A DNA stretch of 64,000 bases from Magnetospirillum sp. XM-1 (GCF_001511835.1 NZ_LN997848.1:4058001-4122000); one strand, 5' to 3'. Counted from the stretch's first letter, positions 17,110-24,181 are shown. Translations and numbers: made by a program. The notes: a model not told the origin generated them from the letters alone.

Positions 17110-17747
17110 TGGGCGGCCGGGCCACATACCAGGATTACGGCGCCACCCTGCGCGCCCTGTTGCCCACCGGCGAGGCCTGGCCGCGCATGCCAGGCCTGCT
17201 GCGTGACGATCTGTTGGATGCCCTGGGAGAGACCTTCGCCCGCATCCACAACCGCGCCCTGGATCTGATCGAGGAAGCCGACCCCCGCACCGCCGTGTTG
17301 CTGCTGCCCGAATGGGAACAAGCGCTGGGCCTGCCCGACGAGTGCACCGGCCAGGCCGAGACCGTGGCCGAGCGCCAGCGCCGTGCCCACGCCAAGCTGA
17401 TCGCGGTGGGCGGCGATACCTTCGAGTACTTCACCGGCGTGGCGGCGGCGCTGGGCTACGCCATCACCATCGCCGAGCACCCGGCCGCCACCTGCGAATC
17501 CCACTGCGAGTCGCCTCTCGATCCCGACGACCTGGTGGTGGGCGGGGTGTCCATGCCCTGGTGCTTCGTGATCGACATCGGCGCCCCGACCGAGACCATT
17601 CACGAGTTGGACTGCGTCGCCGGCGGCTGCGACGAGCCGTTGCGCATATGGGGCAACCAGTTGCTCGAATGCGTCATGCGCCGCGAATTCCGCCGTCGGC
17701 GCACCACCCGCCATCTGTTCCTTCGTTTCGCCTATGGAGACGCCTGA
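17109..17747 (+). CDS. Mu gp48-like baseplate protein (DUF2313)
   Basis: 212 aa. The DUF2313 pattern is clear: YGATLRALLPTGEAWPR, DLLDALGETFARIHNRALDL, LLPEWEQALGLPDECTG, RQRRAHAKLIAVGGDTFEYF. It is cysteine-rich in the second half (TCESHCESP, CVAGGCDEPL, LLECVM), as is usual for the family. Mu gp48 is part of the baseplate periphery near the fiber attachment point. Confidence 0.9.
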   Translation: MGGRATYQDYGATLRALLPTGEAWPRMPGLLRDDLLDALGETFARIHNRALDLIEEADPRTAVLLLPEWEQALGLPDECTGQAETVAERQRRAHAKLIAVGGDTFEYFTGVAAALGYAITIAEHPAATCESHCESPLDPDDLVVGGVSMPWCFVIDIGAPTETIHELDCVAGGCDEPLRIWGNQLLECVMRREFRRRRTTRHLFLRFAYGDA

Positions 17748-18430
17748 TGCATCGCATCGACCACAGCACCGCCCAGGTCAATAAGTTCGGTGCCGGCAAA
17801 CCCGGTTTCACCGGCGGCAACCCGACCACCGCCACCCCGGCGACCCGCTTTACGCCCGACTGGTGCGACGACGTTCAGGAGAACATCGTCCGCGTTATCG
17901 AGGGAGCAGACATCGCCCTGGTCAAGGGGAATGGCGACCAACTGTACGTCGCCATTCAGACCCTGATCGCCGCCAATCCGTCCTTGGGGGCCGGCGAAGG
18001 CCTGGAAGAACTCTCCGGCGAGCTGCGCGTCAAGCTCAACGGCGCCACCCTGGCTCGCACCGTCGCTGGCCTGTCGCTCAATCTGGGCGCCGCCAACGTG
18101 TGGGCGGGCCAGCAATCCTGCCAGGTGGCCGTCCTGACCGACGCCGCCGCCATCGCCTGGGATGTAGTAGCCACCGGCAATATGGCCAAGGTGACCATCG
18201 CCGCGACCCGTCTATTGGCCATGCCCACCGGTCATGCGTCCGGTACCCGCTACGCTCTGCGCGTGATCCATGGTGCGCCCAACACCACGCTGTCATTCGC
18301 CGCCGGCTACAAGGCGGTGTCCGCCCTGGCGCTATCCACCAGCAACGGGGCCGTAGATATCCTGATCTTCGAGTCTGATGGCACCTACATGTCCCTAGTG
18401 GACAGGCGCCTTGACGTGTTGGGGGCCTGA
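17747..18430 (+). CDS. Tail fiber / adhesin-like protein
   Basis: 227 aa from ATG 17747, overlapping gp48's stop. The N-terminus (HRIDHSTAQVNKFGAGKPGF then GGNPTTATPATRFTPDW) is a module common at the start of phage tail fiber proteins, probably the baseplate-binding part. The rest is beta-rich with low-complexity Ala/Thr/Gly and no recognisable catalytic motif. It is short for a full fiber, so it may pair with the downstream glycine-rich protein. The fiber role is inferred from position and N-terminus. Confidence 0.65.
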   Translation: MHRIDHSTAQVNKFGAGKPGFTGGNPTTATPATRFTPDWCDDVQENIVRVIEGADIALVKGNGDQLYVAIQTLIAANPSLGAGEGLEELSGELRVKLNGATLARTVAGLSLNLGAANVWAGQQSCQVAVLTDAAAIAWDVVATGNMAKVTIAATRLLAMPTGHASGTRYALRVIHGAPNTTLSFAAGYKAVSALALSTSNGAVDILIFESDGTYMSLVDRRLDVLGA

Positions 18431-18432
18431 TC

Positions 18433-19374
18433 ATGCTGATCCGCCCCACCGATACTCTGCTGCGCCTGGACCGCCCCCTGTGGGAAGGACGCGACGTATA
18501 CGACTGGCTGGACCGCCACGGTATCGAGCCCACCGCCAGCGTCGTCAACATGATGCTGATGAGCGGCGGACTGCTGGACCCCGTCACCACCATCTATAAC
18601 TATACTGGCGCCGACCAGAGTTACACGGTCCCGTGGGGCATATATCGTCTCAACGTCAAGCTGTGGGGCGGTGGCGGCGGACCTGGCAGGGCGTATGCCT
18701 CGACTGGTGGCGACGGCGGAGCTGGTGGCTATACCGAGGGCTGGCTGCCTGTCACACCCGGCCAGATATTGACCATCATGGTTGGTCAGGGCGGCGCGGC
18801 GGCGGCGACCGCCACATATGGCGATGGTGGCCCGGGTAAGGCCGGATCGGCAGGATCTTTCGGCGGTCAGGGCGGTGGTCGCAGCGCCATCAGGCAGGCG
18901 GGTGTCGATCTTGTCACAGCCGGCGGCGGCGGTGGGGCAAGTGCCGGGACGGCCGGCAACCGCAACGGTGGCGTCGGCGGTGGCCTATCGGGTGCCGATG
19001 GCCAGGCGACCGGCACACAAGGACGTGGTGGCACTCAATTGGTGAGCGGGACGGCAACCACTACCTGGGGTGCCACGGCGGGCGGGCAGTATGTGGGCGG
19101 CCAGGGCGGCGGCGATGGCGGCAACGCCATCAGCGGTGGCGGCGGTGGTGGAAAGTGGGGCGGCGGCGGCGGCGGATATCAGGATGCGGGTGGCGGTGGC
19201 TCCGGCGATGTCGGAGCGATGGCCTCTGCATCCACCCTATCTGGTACGGGGACAACCCCACCCAAGACCGCCGACGTCCACTATGCCACCGGTATCGGCG
19301 TCGGGGGCATCGGCGGCAACAACACCAGCACCCCGGCCGGCCATGGCCGTGTGGTCATCACCACCATCCCTTAG
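18433..19374 (+). CDS. Glycine-rich putative receptor-binding protein
   Basis: 313 aa. Residues about 1-60 are ordinary; about 55-75 read IYNYTGADQSYTVPWGIYRL, followed by VKLWGGGGGPG, the hallmark opening of the glycine-rich domain found at fiber tips. Residues about 75-290 are dominated by Gly with GGGG and GGxGG runs separated by Ala, Ser and Thr. Such sequences can fold as polyglycine-II sandwiches, as known for the S16-type tail-fiber adhesin, with short loops binding the receptor. It ends VHYATGIGVGGIGGNN and a final beta strand. The role is inferred from position and composition. Confidence 0.65.
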   Translation: MLIRPTDTLLRLDRPLWEGRDVYDWLDRHGIEPTASVVNMMLMSGGLLDPVTTIYNYTGADQSYTVPWGIYRLNVKLWGGGGGPGRAYASTGGDGGAGGYTEGWLPVTPGQILTIMVGQGGAAAATATYGDGGPGKAGSAGSFGGQGGGRSAIRQAGVDLVTAGGGGGASAGTAGNRNGGVGGGLSGADGQATGTQGRGGTQLVSGTATTTWGATAGGQYVGGQGGGDGGNAISGGGGGGKWGGGGGGYQDAGGGGSGDVGAMASASTLSGTGTTPPKTADVHYATGIGVGGIGGNNTSTPAGHGRVVITTIP

Positions 19375-19389
19375 CTCGAGAGAGGCATC

Positions 19390-19896
19390 ATGACCATCTG
19401 GACCGACCAAACCCTGATCCCTATCGCCGCCGCCGCCCCCTATACCGACGCCGATGGTGTGCAGCACCTGGGCCAGCGCGACAAGGCCACGATACCCGGC
19501 CTGATGATGGTCACACCGGCGGACAGGCCGCCCGCCGACCCGACGGGCTATACCGTTGACGGTCAGGCGCGGGGAGGCGTCGCCATCACCATGATCGATG
19601 GCCGGGAGTGGCGCATCGAGATGATTGGCGGGGTGCCAACCCAGGTCTGGAATACGGTGGAGCGGGCGGAAATGACGGCCGACGAAGCGCAGGCCGTGGC
19701 CGTCGCCGCCTTGCGCATTGAGCGTGATCGGCGTTTGTCCGCCAGCGATATCATGGTGTTGCCCGACCGCTGGGAGGGCTACACGCCCGAGCAGCGGGCC
19801 GCCTGGACCGCCTATCGCCAAGCCCTGCGCGACCTGCCCGAGGCCGCCGCCAACCCGGCCGCGCCGGTGTGGCCGGCGGTGCCTGTACTGGCATAG
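19390..19896 (+). CDS. Phage tail assembly chaperone-domain protein (fiber assembly)
   Basis: 168 aa, with GAGAGAGG upstream of ATG 19390. The C-terminal 70 residues match the Phage_tail_APC pattern: ALRIERDRRLSASDIMVLPD, then WTAYRQALRDLPEAA and a closing PVWPAVPVLA. The domain commonly ends fiber operons and is thought to assist fiber folding or attachment. Its position right after the adhesin gene fits. Confidence 0.75.
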   Translation: MTIWTDQTLIPIAAAAPYTDADGVQHLGQRDKATIPGLMMVTPADRPPADPTGYTVDGQARGGVAITMIDGREWRIEMIGGVPTQVWNTVERAEMTADEAQAVAVAALRIERDRRLSASDIMVLPDRWEGYTPEQRAAWTAYRQALRDLPEAAANPAAPVWPAVPVLA

Positions 19897-19908
19897 AAGG
19901 ATACCTCA

Positions 19909-19924
19909 GCCGGCTTCGGCCGGC
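19909..19924. terminator. GCCGGC-TTCG-GCCGGC hairpin after the tail genes
   Basis: A perfect 6-bp stem closes a TTCG tetraloop (very stable as UUCG in RNA), 13 bp after the tail-chaperone stop. A second stem (GGGGCG at 19933-19938 with CGCCCC at 19945-19950) follows. Together they probably end the late tail transcript or protect its 3-prime end. No T-run is present. Confidence 0.5.
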
Positions 19925-20040
19925 GGGGGGACGGGGCGTTGACGCGCCCCGAACCGCGAGGGGGGACCTCGCATGACCAGGACCGGCCGATCCAGGCCAT
20001 CCCCGCACCCGGCGCTCGGGCGGGGCCATTGTGGACATGC

Positions 20041-20868
20041 ATGACCATGGAGTCCATCCAGCTTCGACCTGTTTCTCCTGTTCGCCCCGTCGCCCCTTAT
20101 CTGGGTGGCAAACGCAATCTGGCCAAGCGTATCGCCGCCGAGGTCGCCTCCATCCCGCACAGTATCTACGCCGAGCCGTTCGTGGGCATGGGCGGGGTGT
20201 TCCTGCGCCGAACCCTGGCGCCCAGGTCCGAGGTGATCAACGATTATGGCCGCGAGGTGGCCACCTTCTTCCGGGTGCTCCAGCGCCACTACGTCGCCTT
20301 CATGGAGATGATCAAGTTCCAGCTGACCACCAGGGCGGAATTCGAGCGCCTGGCGGCCACCGATCCCGACACGCTCACCGACCTGGAGCGGGCGGCCCGC
20401 TTCCTCTACCTCCAACGCACGGCCTTCGGCGGCAAGGTATCGGGCCGCAACTTCGGGGTGTCCCCATCCACACCCGCCCGCTTCGACGTCACCAAGCTCG
20501 GCCCCATGCTGGAGGATCTGCATACCCGTCTGGCCGGGGTGGTGATCGAATGCCTGCCCTATGGCGAGTTCCTCGCCCGCTACGACCGGCCCGAGACCTT
20601 GTTCTACCTCGACCCGCCCTATTTCGGCTGCGAGGGCGACTACGGCAAAGCCATGTTCAGCCGCGACGACTTCGAGCGCCTGGCGGAGCAGTTGGAGAGC
20701 GTTCAAGGCCGCTTCATCATGTCGCTGAACGACCGCCCGGCTGTGCGCAGAATCTTCTCCGCCTTCCAGATCGAGGCAGTGGACACGTCCTACAGCATCG
20801 CCCGCGACACATCGGCCCGGGGGCGTGTCGGCGAGGTGCTGATCAAGGGAGGGAGAGGTGTTGCATAA
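20041..20868 (+). CDS. DNA adenine N6-methyltransferase (Dam / D12 class)
   Basis: 275 aa. The SAM-binding motif is AEPFVGMGG (about residues 44-52) preceded by PYLGGKRNLAKRI, and the catalytic motif is DPPY at about 191-194 (LFYLDPPYFGCEGDYG). The order FxGxG then DPPY is that of the D12/alpha class. I prefer ATG 20041 (or 20047) over a TTG 102 bp upstream because that extension has no family match and the intergenic hairpins lie just before it. Mu carries its Mom DNA-modification gene at this same right-end position, so this enzyme may likewise protect phage DNA. Site specificity cannot be read from sequence. Confidence 0.88.
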   Translation: MTMESIQLRPVSPVRPVAPYLGGKRNLAKRIAAEVASIPHSIYAEPFVGMGGVFLRRTLAPRSEVINDYGREVATFFRVLQRHYVAFMEMIKFQLTTRAEFERLAATDPDTLTDLERAARFLYLQRTAFGGKVSGRNFGVSPSTPARFDVTKLGPMLEDLHTRLAGVVIECLPYGEFLARYDRPETLFYLDPPYFGCEGDYGKAMFSRDDFERLAEQLESVQGRFIMSLNDRPAVRRIFSAFQIEAVDTSYSIARDTSARGRVGEVLIKGGRGVA

Positions 20869-20902
20869 TTCGGAGTGCTACAAAACCTAGAGCAATTCGC
20901 GA

Positions 20903-21508
20903 TCACACTGGTTCATATCCGGCAGCCTTGAAGAAATTTCGGCACTCTTGAGGTTCGTAGAGATCGCAGATTCGGCCGATGGCGTCCCATAGGTCCTGAA
21001 TGGTCCTGGCAGCCGTTTTTCTGAGGTGTGCCTTGAGCTTCGAGAAGGCCATTTCGATGGGATTGAGGTCGGGGGAATACGGCGGCAAGAACAGCATGAA
21101 GGCACCACGATCTTGGATGATCCGTTCTGCCCGAGGACTTTTGTGAGCTGAGAGATTGTCGAGGATCACGACGTCGCCCGGCTCCAGGGTTGGGGCCAGT
21201 TGGGTCTCGATATAGGCCTCGAACATCTTCCGGTTCATCGGGCAATTGATGACAAAGGGCGCCACCAAGCCATCATGACGCAGCCCGGCGATGAATGTTT
21301 CCGTCTTCCAATGTCCGAAGGGCACAGCGGCTTTCAACCGCGCCCCTTTGGGTGAGCGGCCCCGCAGACGGGTCATTTTGGTATTGGTTCCGGTCTCGTC
21401 GAGGAACACCAGGCGATGGGCCTGACGCCGCATCAGCGGTTGGCGGCCTTTAATCCACTCCTCGCGCAGCAACCGGACGTCCGGCCTCATCTGCTCGGAC
21501 GCGACCAA
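20903..21508 (-). CDS. IS630-family transposase, ORF B (DDE catalytic part)
   Basis: About 200 aa. The catalytic triad is visible: D in VFLDETGTNTKM, D in VVILDNLSAHK, and E in YSPDLNPIEMAFSKLKAH, the classic IS630 DDE spacing. The listed 5-prime end is a TTG that is probably not a true start. The frame is closed upstream by a TGA 12 nt before the A8 tract, so entry from ORF A must occur between that TGA and ORF A's stop, most simply at the A8 tract. Confidence 0.88.
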   Translation of the reverse strand: MVASEQMRPDVRLLREEWIKGRQPLMRRQAHRLVFLDETGTNTKMTRLRGRSPKGARLKAAVPFGHWKTETFIAGLRHDGLVAPFVINCPMNRKMFEAYIETQLAPTLEPGDVVILDNLSAHKSPRAERIIQDRGAFMLFLPPYSPDLNPIEMAFSKLKAHLRKTAARTIQDLWDAIGRICDLYEPQECRNFFKAAGYEPV

Positions 21509-21854
21509 AGTTTTTTTTATAGGTCAGCCCCTGTGCCCGGAGAAACCGGGCAAGGTTGGAAAGATGGATTTGAACGCCCCGCTCGGCCAGTTCTTTGGTT
21601 AAATCGGCCAGCGAGATATCCGGAACCTGCTTAACACGCAGCAGCACATAGGCCCGATGGTCGCCCAATTTACTGCGCCGATCACCGCCTTGCCGCTTTG
21701 GCGCCACCGTCCCACTCGACAGATATTGCGCCACATAGCGTACCGCCGAGCTCACCGAGATATTGAAGACACTGGCCGCCTGTCGGCGCGAATGGCCAGC
21801 CAGAACATATCGCGCAACACGGTCGCGCAGATCTACGGATAAAGGTCGAGTCAT
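21450..21854 (-). CDS. IS630-family transposase, ORF A (DNA-binding part)
   Basis: 134 aa from ATG 21854, with GGAGGTGG 9 nt upstream. It holds a helix-turn-helix: LSVDLRDRVARYVLAGHSRR, then QAASVFNISVSSAVRYVAQY, and a winged-helix-like second part. It would bind the terminal repeats. The frame runs through an A8 tract (21511-21518 as T on +) and ends soon after. ORF B continues in another frame, so the full transposase needs slippage. Confidence 0.88.
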   Translation of the reverse strand: MTRPLSVDLRDRVARYVLAGHSRRQAASVFNISVSSAVRYVAQYLSSGTVAPKRQGGDRRSKLGDHRAYVLLRVKQVPDISLADLTKELAERGVQIHLSNLARFLRAQGLTYKKNFGRVRADEAGRPVAARGVD

Positions 21855-21938
21855 CGTGGGCCACCTCCACAGGAAGTGAATCACGATTAGCCGCGCCTGT
21901 GAATCCCCTGCGATTCCGTTAGATCGCGAACCGCTCTA

Positions 21939-22124
21939 GTGTCCGCCACTCCAAAACCATGTGGCGCGCTTCAGTCTGCTCTCTATGAAATCGACATTGC
22001 GCCTGAGCTTGAGGCGATCTTACCGGAGCCGCCATAAATTCATCCGCATCGGCGCTCACAAATGCGCTCACAACGCCGCTCACATTCGCGGCTAAGTCAT
22101 TGATTTTTATGGGAAAAATTCGCG
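21939..22124. other. Region between the IS element and tRNA-Glu, probably holding the prophage right end
   Basis: 186 bp. Three imperfect direct repeats, GCGCTCACAA at 22052, GCGCTCACAA at 22064 and CCGCTCACAT at 22076, are spaced exactly 12 bp apart. Mu-like phages have repeated transposase-binding sites at their right end, so these are candidate sites. The remaining sequence encodes no complete gene. The exact attR cannot be placed because the left end lies outside the window. Confidence 0.4.
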
Positions 22125-22200
22125 TGGCGTCCCCACGGGGATTCGAACCCCGGTTGCCGCCGTGAGAGGGCGGTGTCCTAGGCCTCTAGACGATGGGGAC
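22125..22200 (-). tRNA. tRNA-Glu (anticodon CTC)
   Basis: Read on the minus strand the gene starts GTCCCCATCGTCTAGAGG and ends TGGGGACGCCA, with CCA encoded. The acceptor stem GTCCCC/GGGGAC, T-loop GGTTCGAATCC and anticodon loop CCCTCTCAC (anticodon CTC, read as GAG codons) are all present. It closely resembles the bacterial tRNA-Glu sequence. It lies 20 bp downstream of the JAMM protease gene on the same strand. Confidence 0.97.
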
Positions 22201-22220
22201 GTCGAGGCGCGAGGCCCGCT

Positions 22221-22691
22221 TTATGTCGGAAAGCGGGCGGCCTGGCAAGCCCTTTTTTCCGCTGTTTCCATGCGAACCGCAAAGACGCGCCCGGCGTCGC
22301 GGTCCAGGCGGTGGGCAAGCATCTGGACGGCCTGGGGACGGCCCTGCCGGTCGGGAGCGATTCCGACGATCAGCCAGATCAGCTCGGGCTCCCAGGCCTG
22401 GGCCAGATCAGTGGCCGAGGGCCGTGCGCTGCCGTCGGGGTGGGAGTGCCAGTGGCCGACCACCCGCTCCTTGGTGCCGCGCACCGAACGCTCGGCGGCG
22501 AAGCGGACTTTCGGGTCCAGCTCGAAACGGTCGTTGCCTTGCGCCTTCAGCAGATTGTCGGCGTTCATCACCCGGGTGACGGTGATGACCCGCCGACCCT
22601 TGCCGATCAGCAGGCCGCAGCCTTCGGCCGGCCAGGCGGCCTCGGCGGCGGTGGCGATGTCGGCCATCTGCTCCGCCGAGAGGACCAGCAT
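22221..22691 (-). CDS. JAMM/MPN+ metalloprotease-like protein (Mov34/MPN/PAD-1 family)
   Basis: 156 aa. The full JAMM zinc site is present: Glu23 in PAEGCGLLIG and His82-x-His84 ... Ser92 ... Asp95 in HWHSHPDGSARPSATD (HxH, ten residues, D). Bacterial members cleave isopeptide bonds or C-terminal tails of ubiquitin-like sulfur carriers, or process cofactors; the substrate here is unknown. Phage tail proteins share this domain, but this gene is on the opposite strand beyond a tRNA, so it is chromosomal. ATG 22691 is the family-consistent start. Confidence 0.88.
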   Translation of the reverse strand: MLVLSAEQMADIATAAEAAWPAEGCGLLIGKGRRVITVTRVMNADNLLKAQGNDRFELDPKVRFAAERSVRGTKERVVGHWHSHPDGSARPSATDLAQAWEPELIWLIVGIAPDRQGRPQAVQMLAHRLDRDAGRVFAVRMETAEKRACQAARFPT

Positions 22692-22710
22692 GCGTCCCTC
22701 CCCCGCGCTT

Positions 22711-23040
22711 CTAGCGCACGGCGGGCTCGGGGGTGAGGGCGAAGCTGCCCGCCACCTTGCCCTGGCCGGGGTCGAGCACCAGGATGCGCTCGGGCCCGCC
22801 GCCGGACAGGCGCAGCACCACCCGCTCGCCGGCCACCACCATCTGCTCGATGCGCGAACCGGCCGGAACCGGCACGGCCAACTGGCCGAATTCCGCCACC
22901 GGAGCGGGGCCGGAGCCGGCGGACGCGGCCGTGGGCGTTCCCTTCATCGGCGCTTTGCTGTAAAGCCCATAGCCGAGGAGGCCGAGACCGGCCAGCAGCA
23001 GCACGCCTAGGAACACCACCAACGTCTTGATCGCTTTCAT
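22711..23040 (-). CDS. Single-pass membrane protein of unknown function (resembles DUF6476)
   Basis: 109 aa from ATG 23040. An N-terminal membrane helix (about residues 5-27, LVVFLGVLLLAGLGLLGYGL) is followed by a periplasmic part with GQLAVPVPAGSRIEQMVV and a repeated strand pattern RVVLRLSGGGPERILVLDPG. This resembles the small membrane proteins next to rluD in related alphaproteobacteria. It is divergent from rluD (27 bp apart), so the two probably share a promoter region. No function can be assigned. Confidence 0.7.
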   Translation of the reverse strand: MKAIKTLVVFLGVLLLAGLGLLGYGLYSKAPMKGTPTAASAGSGPAPVAEFGQLAVPVPAGSRIEQMVVAGERVVLRLSGGGPERILVLDPGQGKVAGSFALTPEPAVR

Positions 23041-23067
23041 GGCCCCAGCTTCAATCCCTGTTCGCGG

Positions 23068-24051
23068 ATGGACATTCCCGTGACCCAGCACCTCACCCCC
23101 GCCGCCGTCGAGGCCGAGGAGGCCGGCACCCGGCTGGACCGCTGGCTGGCGGCCCGCCTGCCGGACCTGTCGCGCACCCGCATCAAGGCGCTGATCGAGG
23201 ACGGCCGGGTCAGTCTGGCCGGGACGACCATATCCGACGCCTCGCTGAGGGTCAAACCCGGCCAGCGCTTCGCCGTCGAGGTTCCCCCCGACGCCCCGGC
23301 CGAGCCCGAGGCCCAGGACATCGCGCTGAACGTGGTCTACGAGGACGAGGACCTCATCGTCATCGACAAGCCGGCCGGCATGGTGGTCCACCCGGCCCCC
23401 GGCAATCCCGACGAAACCCTGGTCAACGCCCTGCTGGCCCATTGCGGCGAATCCCTGGCCGGCATCGGCGGCGTCAGGCGCCCCGGCATCGTGCACCGCA
23501 TCGACAAGGACACCAGCGGCCTGCTGGTCGCCGCCAAGACCGACGCCGCCCACCGCGGATTGTCGGCCCAATTCGCCGCGCATTCCCTGGAACGCGCCTA
23601 CTGGGCCCTGGTCTGGGGCACGCCCAGTCCCCGCCAGGGCGAGATCGAGGGCAATATCGGCCGCAACCCCAACGACCGCAAGAAGATGGCGGTGGTCAAA
23701 TCCGGCGGCAAGCCGGCGCTGACCCGCTACCGGGTCCTGAAGAGCTTCGCCGGCGGCGCCGTCAGTCTGGTGGAGTGCCGGCTGGCCACGGGGCGCACCC
23801 ACCAGATCCGCGTCCACATGACCAGCATCGGCCACCCGCTGGTCGGGGATTCCGTCTATGGGCGCATTCGCGGTAGCCGGAGAGTGGTCCTACCACCTGA
23901 GGTGAGGGAGGCCGTGACCGGTTTTCCGCGCCAGGCCCTTCATGCCTACCTACTTGGTTTTTCCCATCCTACTAAAGGATATGAGGTTCGCTTCGAAAGC
24001 CGTATGGCACTTGATATCAATCAATTAATCCAGATTTTAGAGGTTCTATAA
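23068..24051 (+). CDS. rluD: Ribosomal large subunit pseudouridine synthase D
   Basis: 327 aa. It makes pseudouridine at positions 1911, 1915 and 1917 (E. coli numbering) of 23S rRNA helix 69. An N-terminal S4 RNA-binding domain (about 18-75, RLDRWLAARLPDLSRTRIKA) precedes the catalytic domain with HRIDKDTSGLLV, in which Asp146 is the expected nucleophile, and GRTHQIRVHMTSIGHPLVGD. The last about 35 codons are strikingly AT-rich compared with the rest, although the protein still reads as family. rpoH follows 127 bp later, which is a conserved order in alphaproteobacteria. Confidence 0.95.
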   Translation: MDIPVTQHLTPAAVEAEEAGTRLDRWLAARLPDLSRTRIKALIEDGRVSLAGTTISDASLRVKPGQRFAVEVPPDAPAEPEAQDIALNVVYEDEDLIVIDKPAGMVVHPAPGNPDETLVNALLAHCGESLAGIGGVRRPGIVHRIDKDTSGLLVAAKTDAAHRGLSAQFAAHSLERAYWALVWGTPSPRQGEIEGNIGRNPNDRKKMAVVKSGGKPALTRYRVLKSFAGGAVSLVECRLATGRTHQIRVHMTSIGHPLVGDSVYGRIRGSRRVVLPPEVREAVTGFPRQALHAYLLGFSHPTKGYEVRFESRMALDINQLIQILEVL

Positions 24052-24059
24052 AAATCACC

Positions 24060-24088
24060 TATACTTGAGCCCAGAGCTATGACATTAT
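24060..24088 (+). promoter_or_regulatory. Candidate rpoH promoters
   Basis: Two options are visible. TATACT (24060-24065) could be a housekeeping -10, with a poor -35 about 17 bp upstream inside the AT-rich rluD tail. CTTGAG (24064-24069) with CATTAT (24083-24088), 13 bp apart, resembles a heat-shock sigma site. Only the first places the whole start-codon-sequestering helix in the transcript. Confidence 0.35.
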
Positions 24089-24181
24089 CGTCTCATCAAC
24101 CGGTGACGACGGACGCGCCCTGACGGGCCGGTCCGCAAACGAGGGAAAACCCTCCGCACGGTAAGAGGAGATGAGACGATG
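24086..24181 (+). promoter_or_regulatory. rpoH 5-prime leader that can sequester its own start codon (RNA-thermometer candidate)
   Basis: Bases 24086-24097 (TATCGTCTCATC) pair over 12 positions (one G-U) with 24170-24181 (GATGAGACGATG), which includes the ATG at 24179 and abuts the AGAGGAG ribosome site. Between them ACCGG/CCGGT with CCC/GGG (24099-24132) and GAGGG-AAAA-CCCTC (24141-24154) form two local hairpins. The closed form would hide the start codon; heat would open it. Pairing is read directly; the thermometer role is inferred. Confidence 0.55.

Larger units (their letters stand above)
20890..21936 (-). mobile_element. IS630-family insertion sequence with TA target duplication
   Basis: Terminal inverted repeats are GAGCAATTCGCGATC (20890-20904) and, reverse-complemented, GAGCGGTTCGCGATC (21922-21936), matching at 13 of 15 positions. 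Each end is flanked by TA (20888-20889 and 21937-21938), the target and duplication typical of IS630/Tc1 elements. The 1,047-bp element carries one transposase gene split over two frames on the minus strand. It lies 20 bp downstream of the methylase stop. Confidence 0.9.

Noticed and set aside
22125..22200. Prophage integrated at tRNA-Glu by a tyrosine integrase
   Set aside because: No integrase and no second copy of the tRNA 3-prime end are seen, and the phage is Mu-like, so it should insert by transposition. The tRNA being nearby is taken as coincidence.
22221..22691. JAMM protein as a phage tail (gpK-type) protein
   Set aside because: It lies beyond the tRNA on the opposite strand, lacks the NlpC/P60 partner domain and neighbours rluD, so it is chromosomal.
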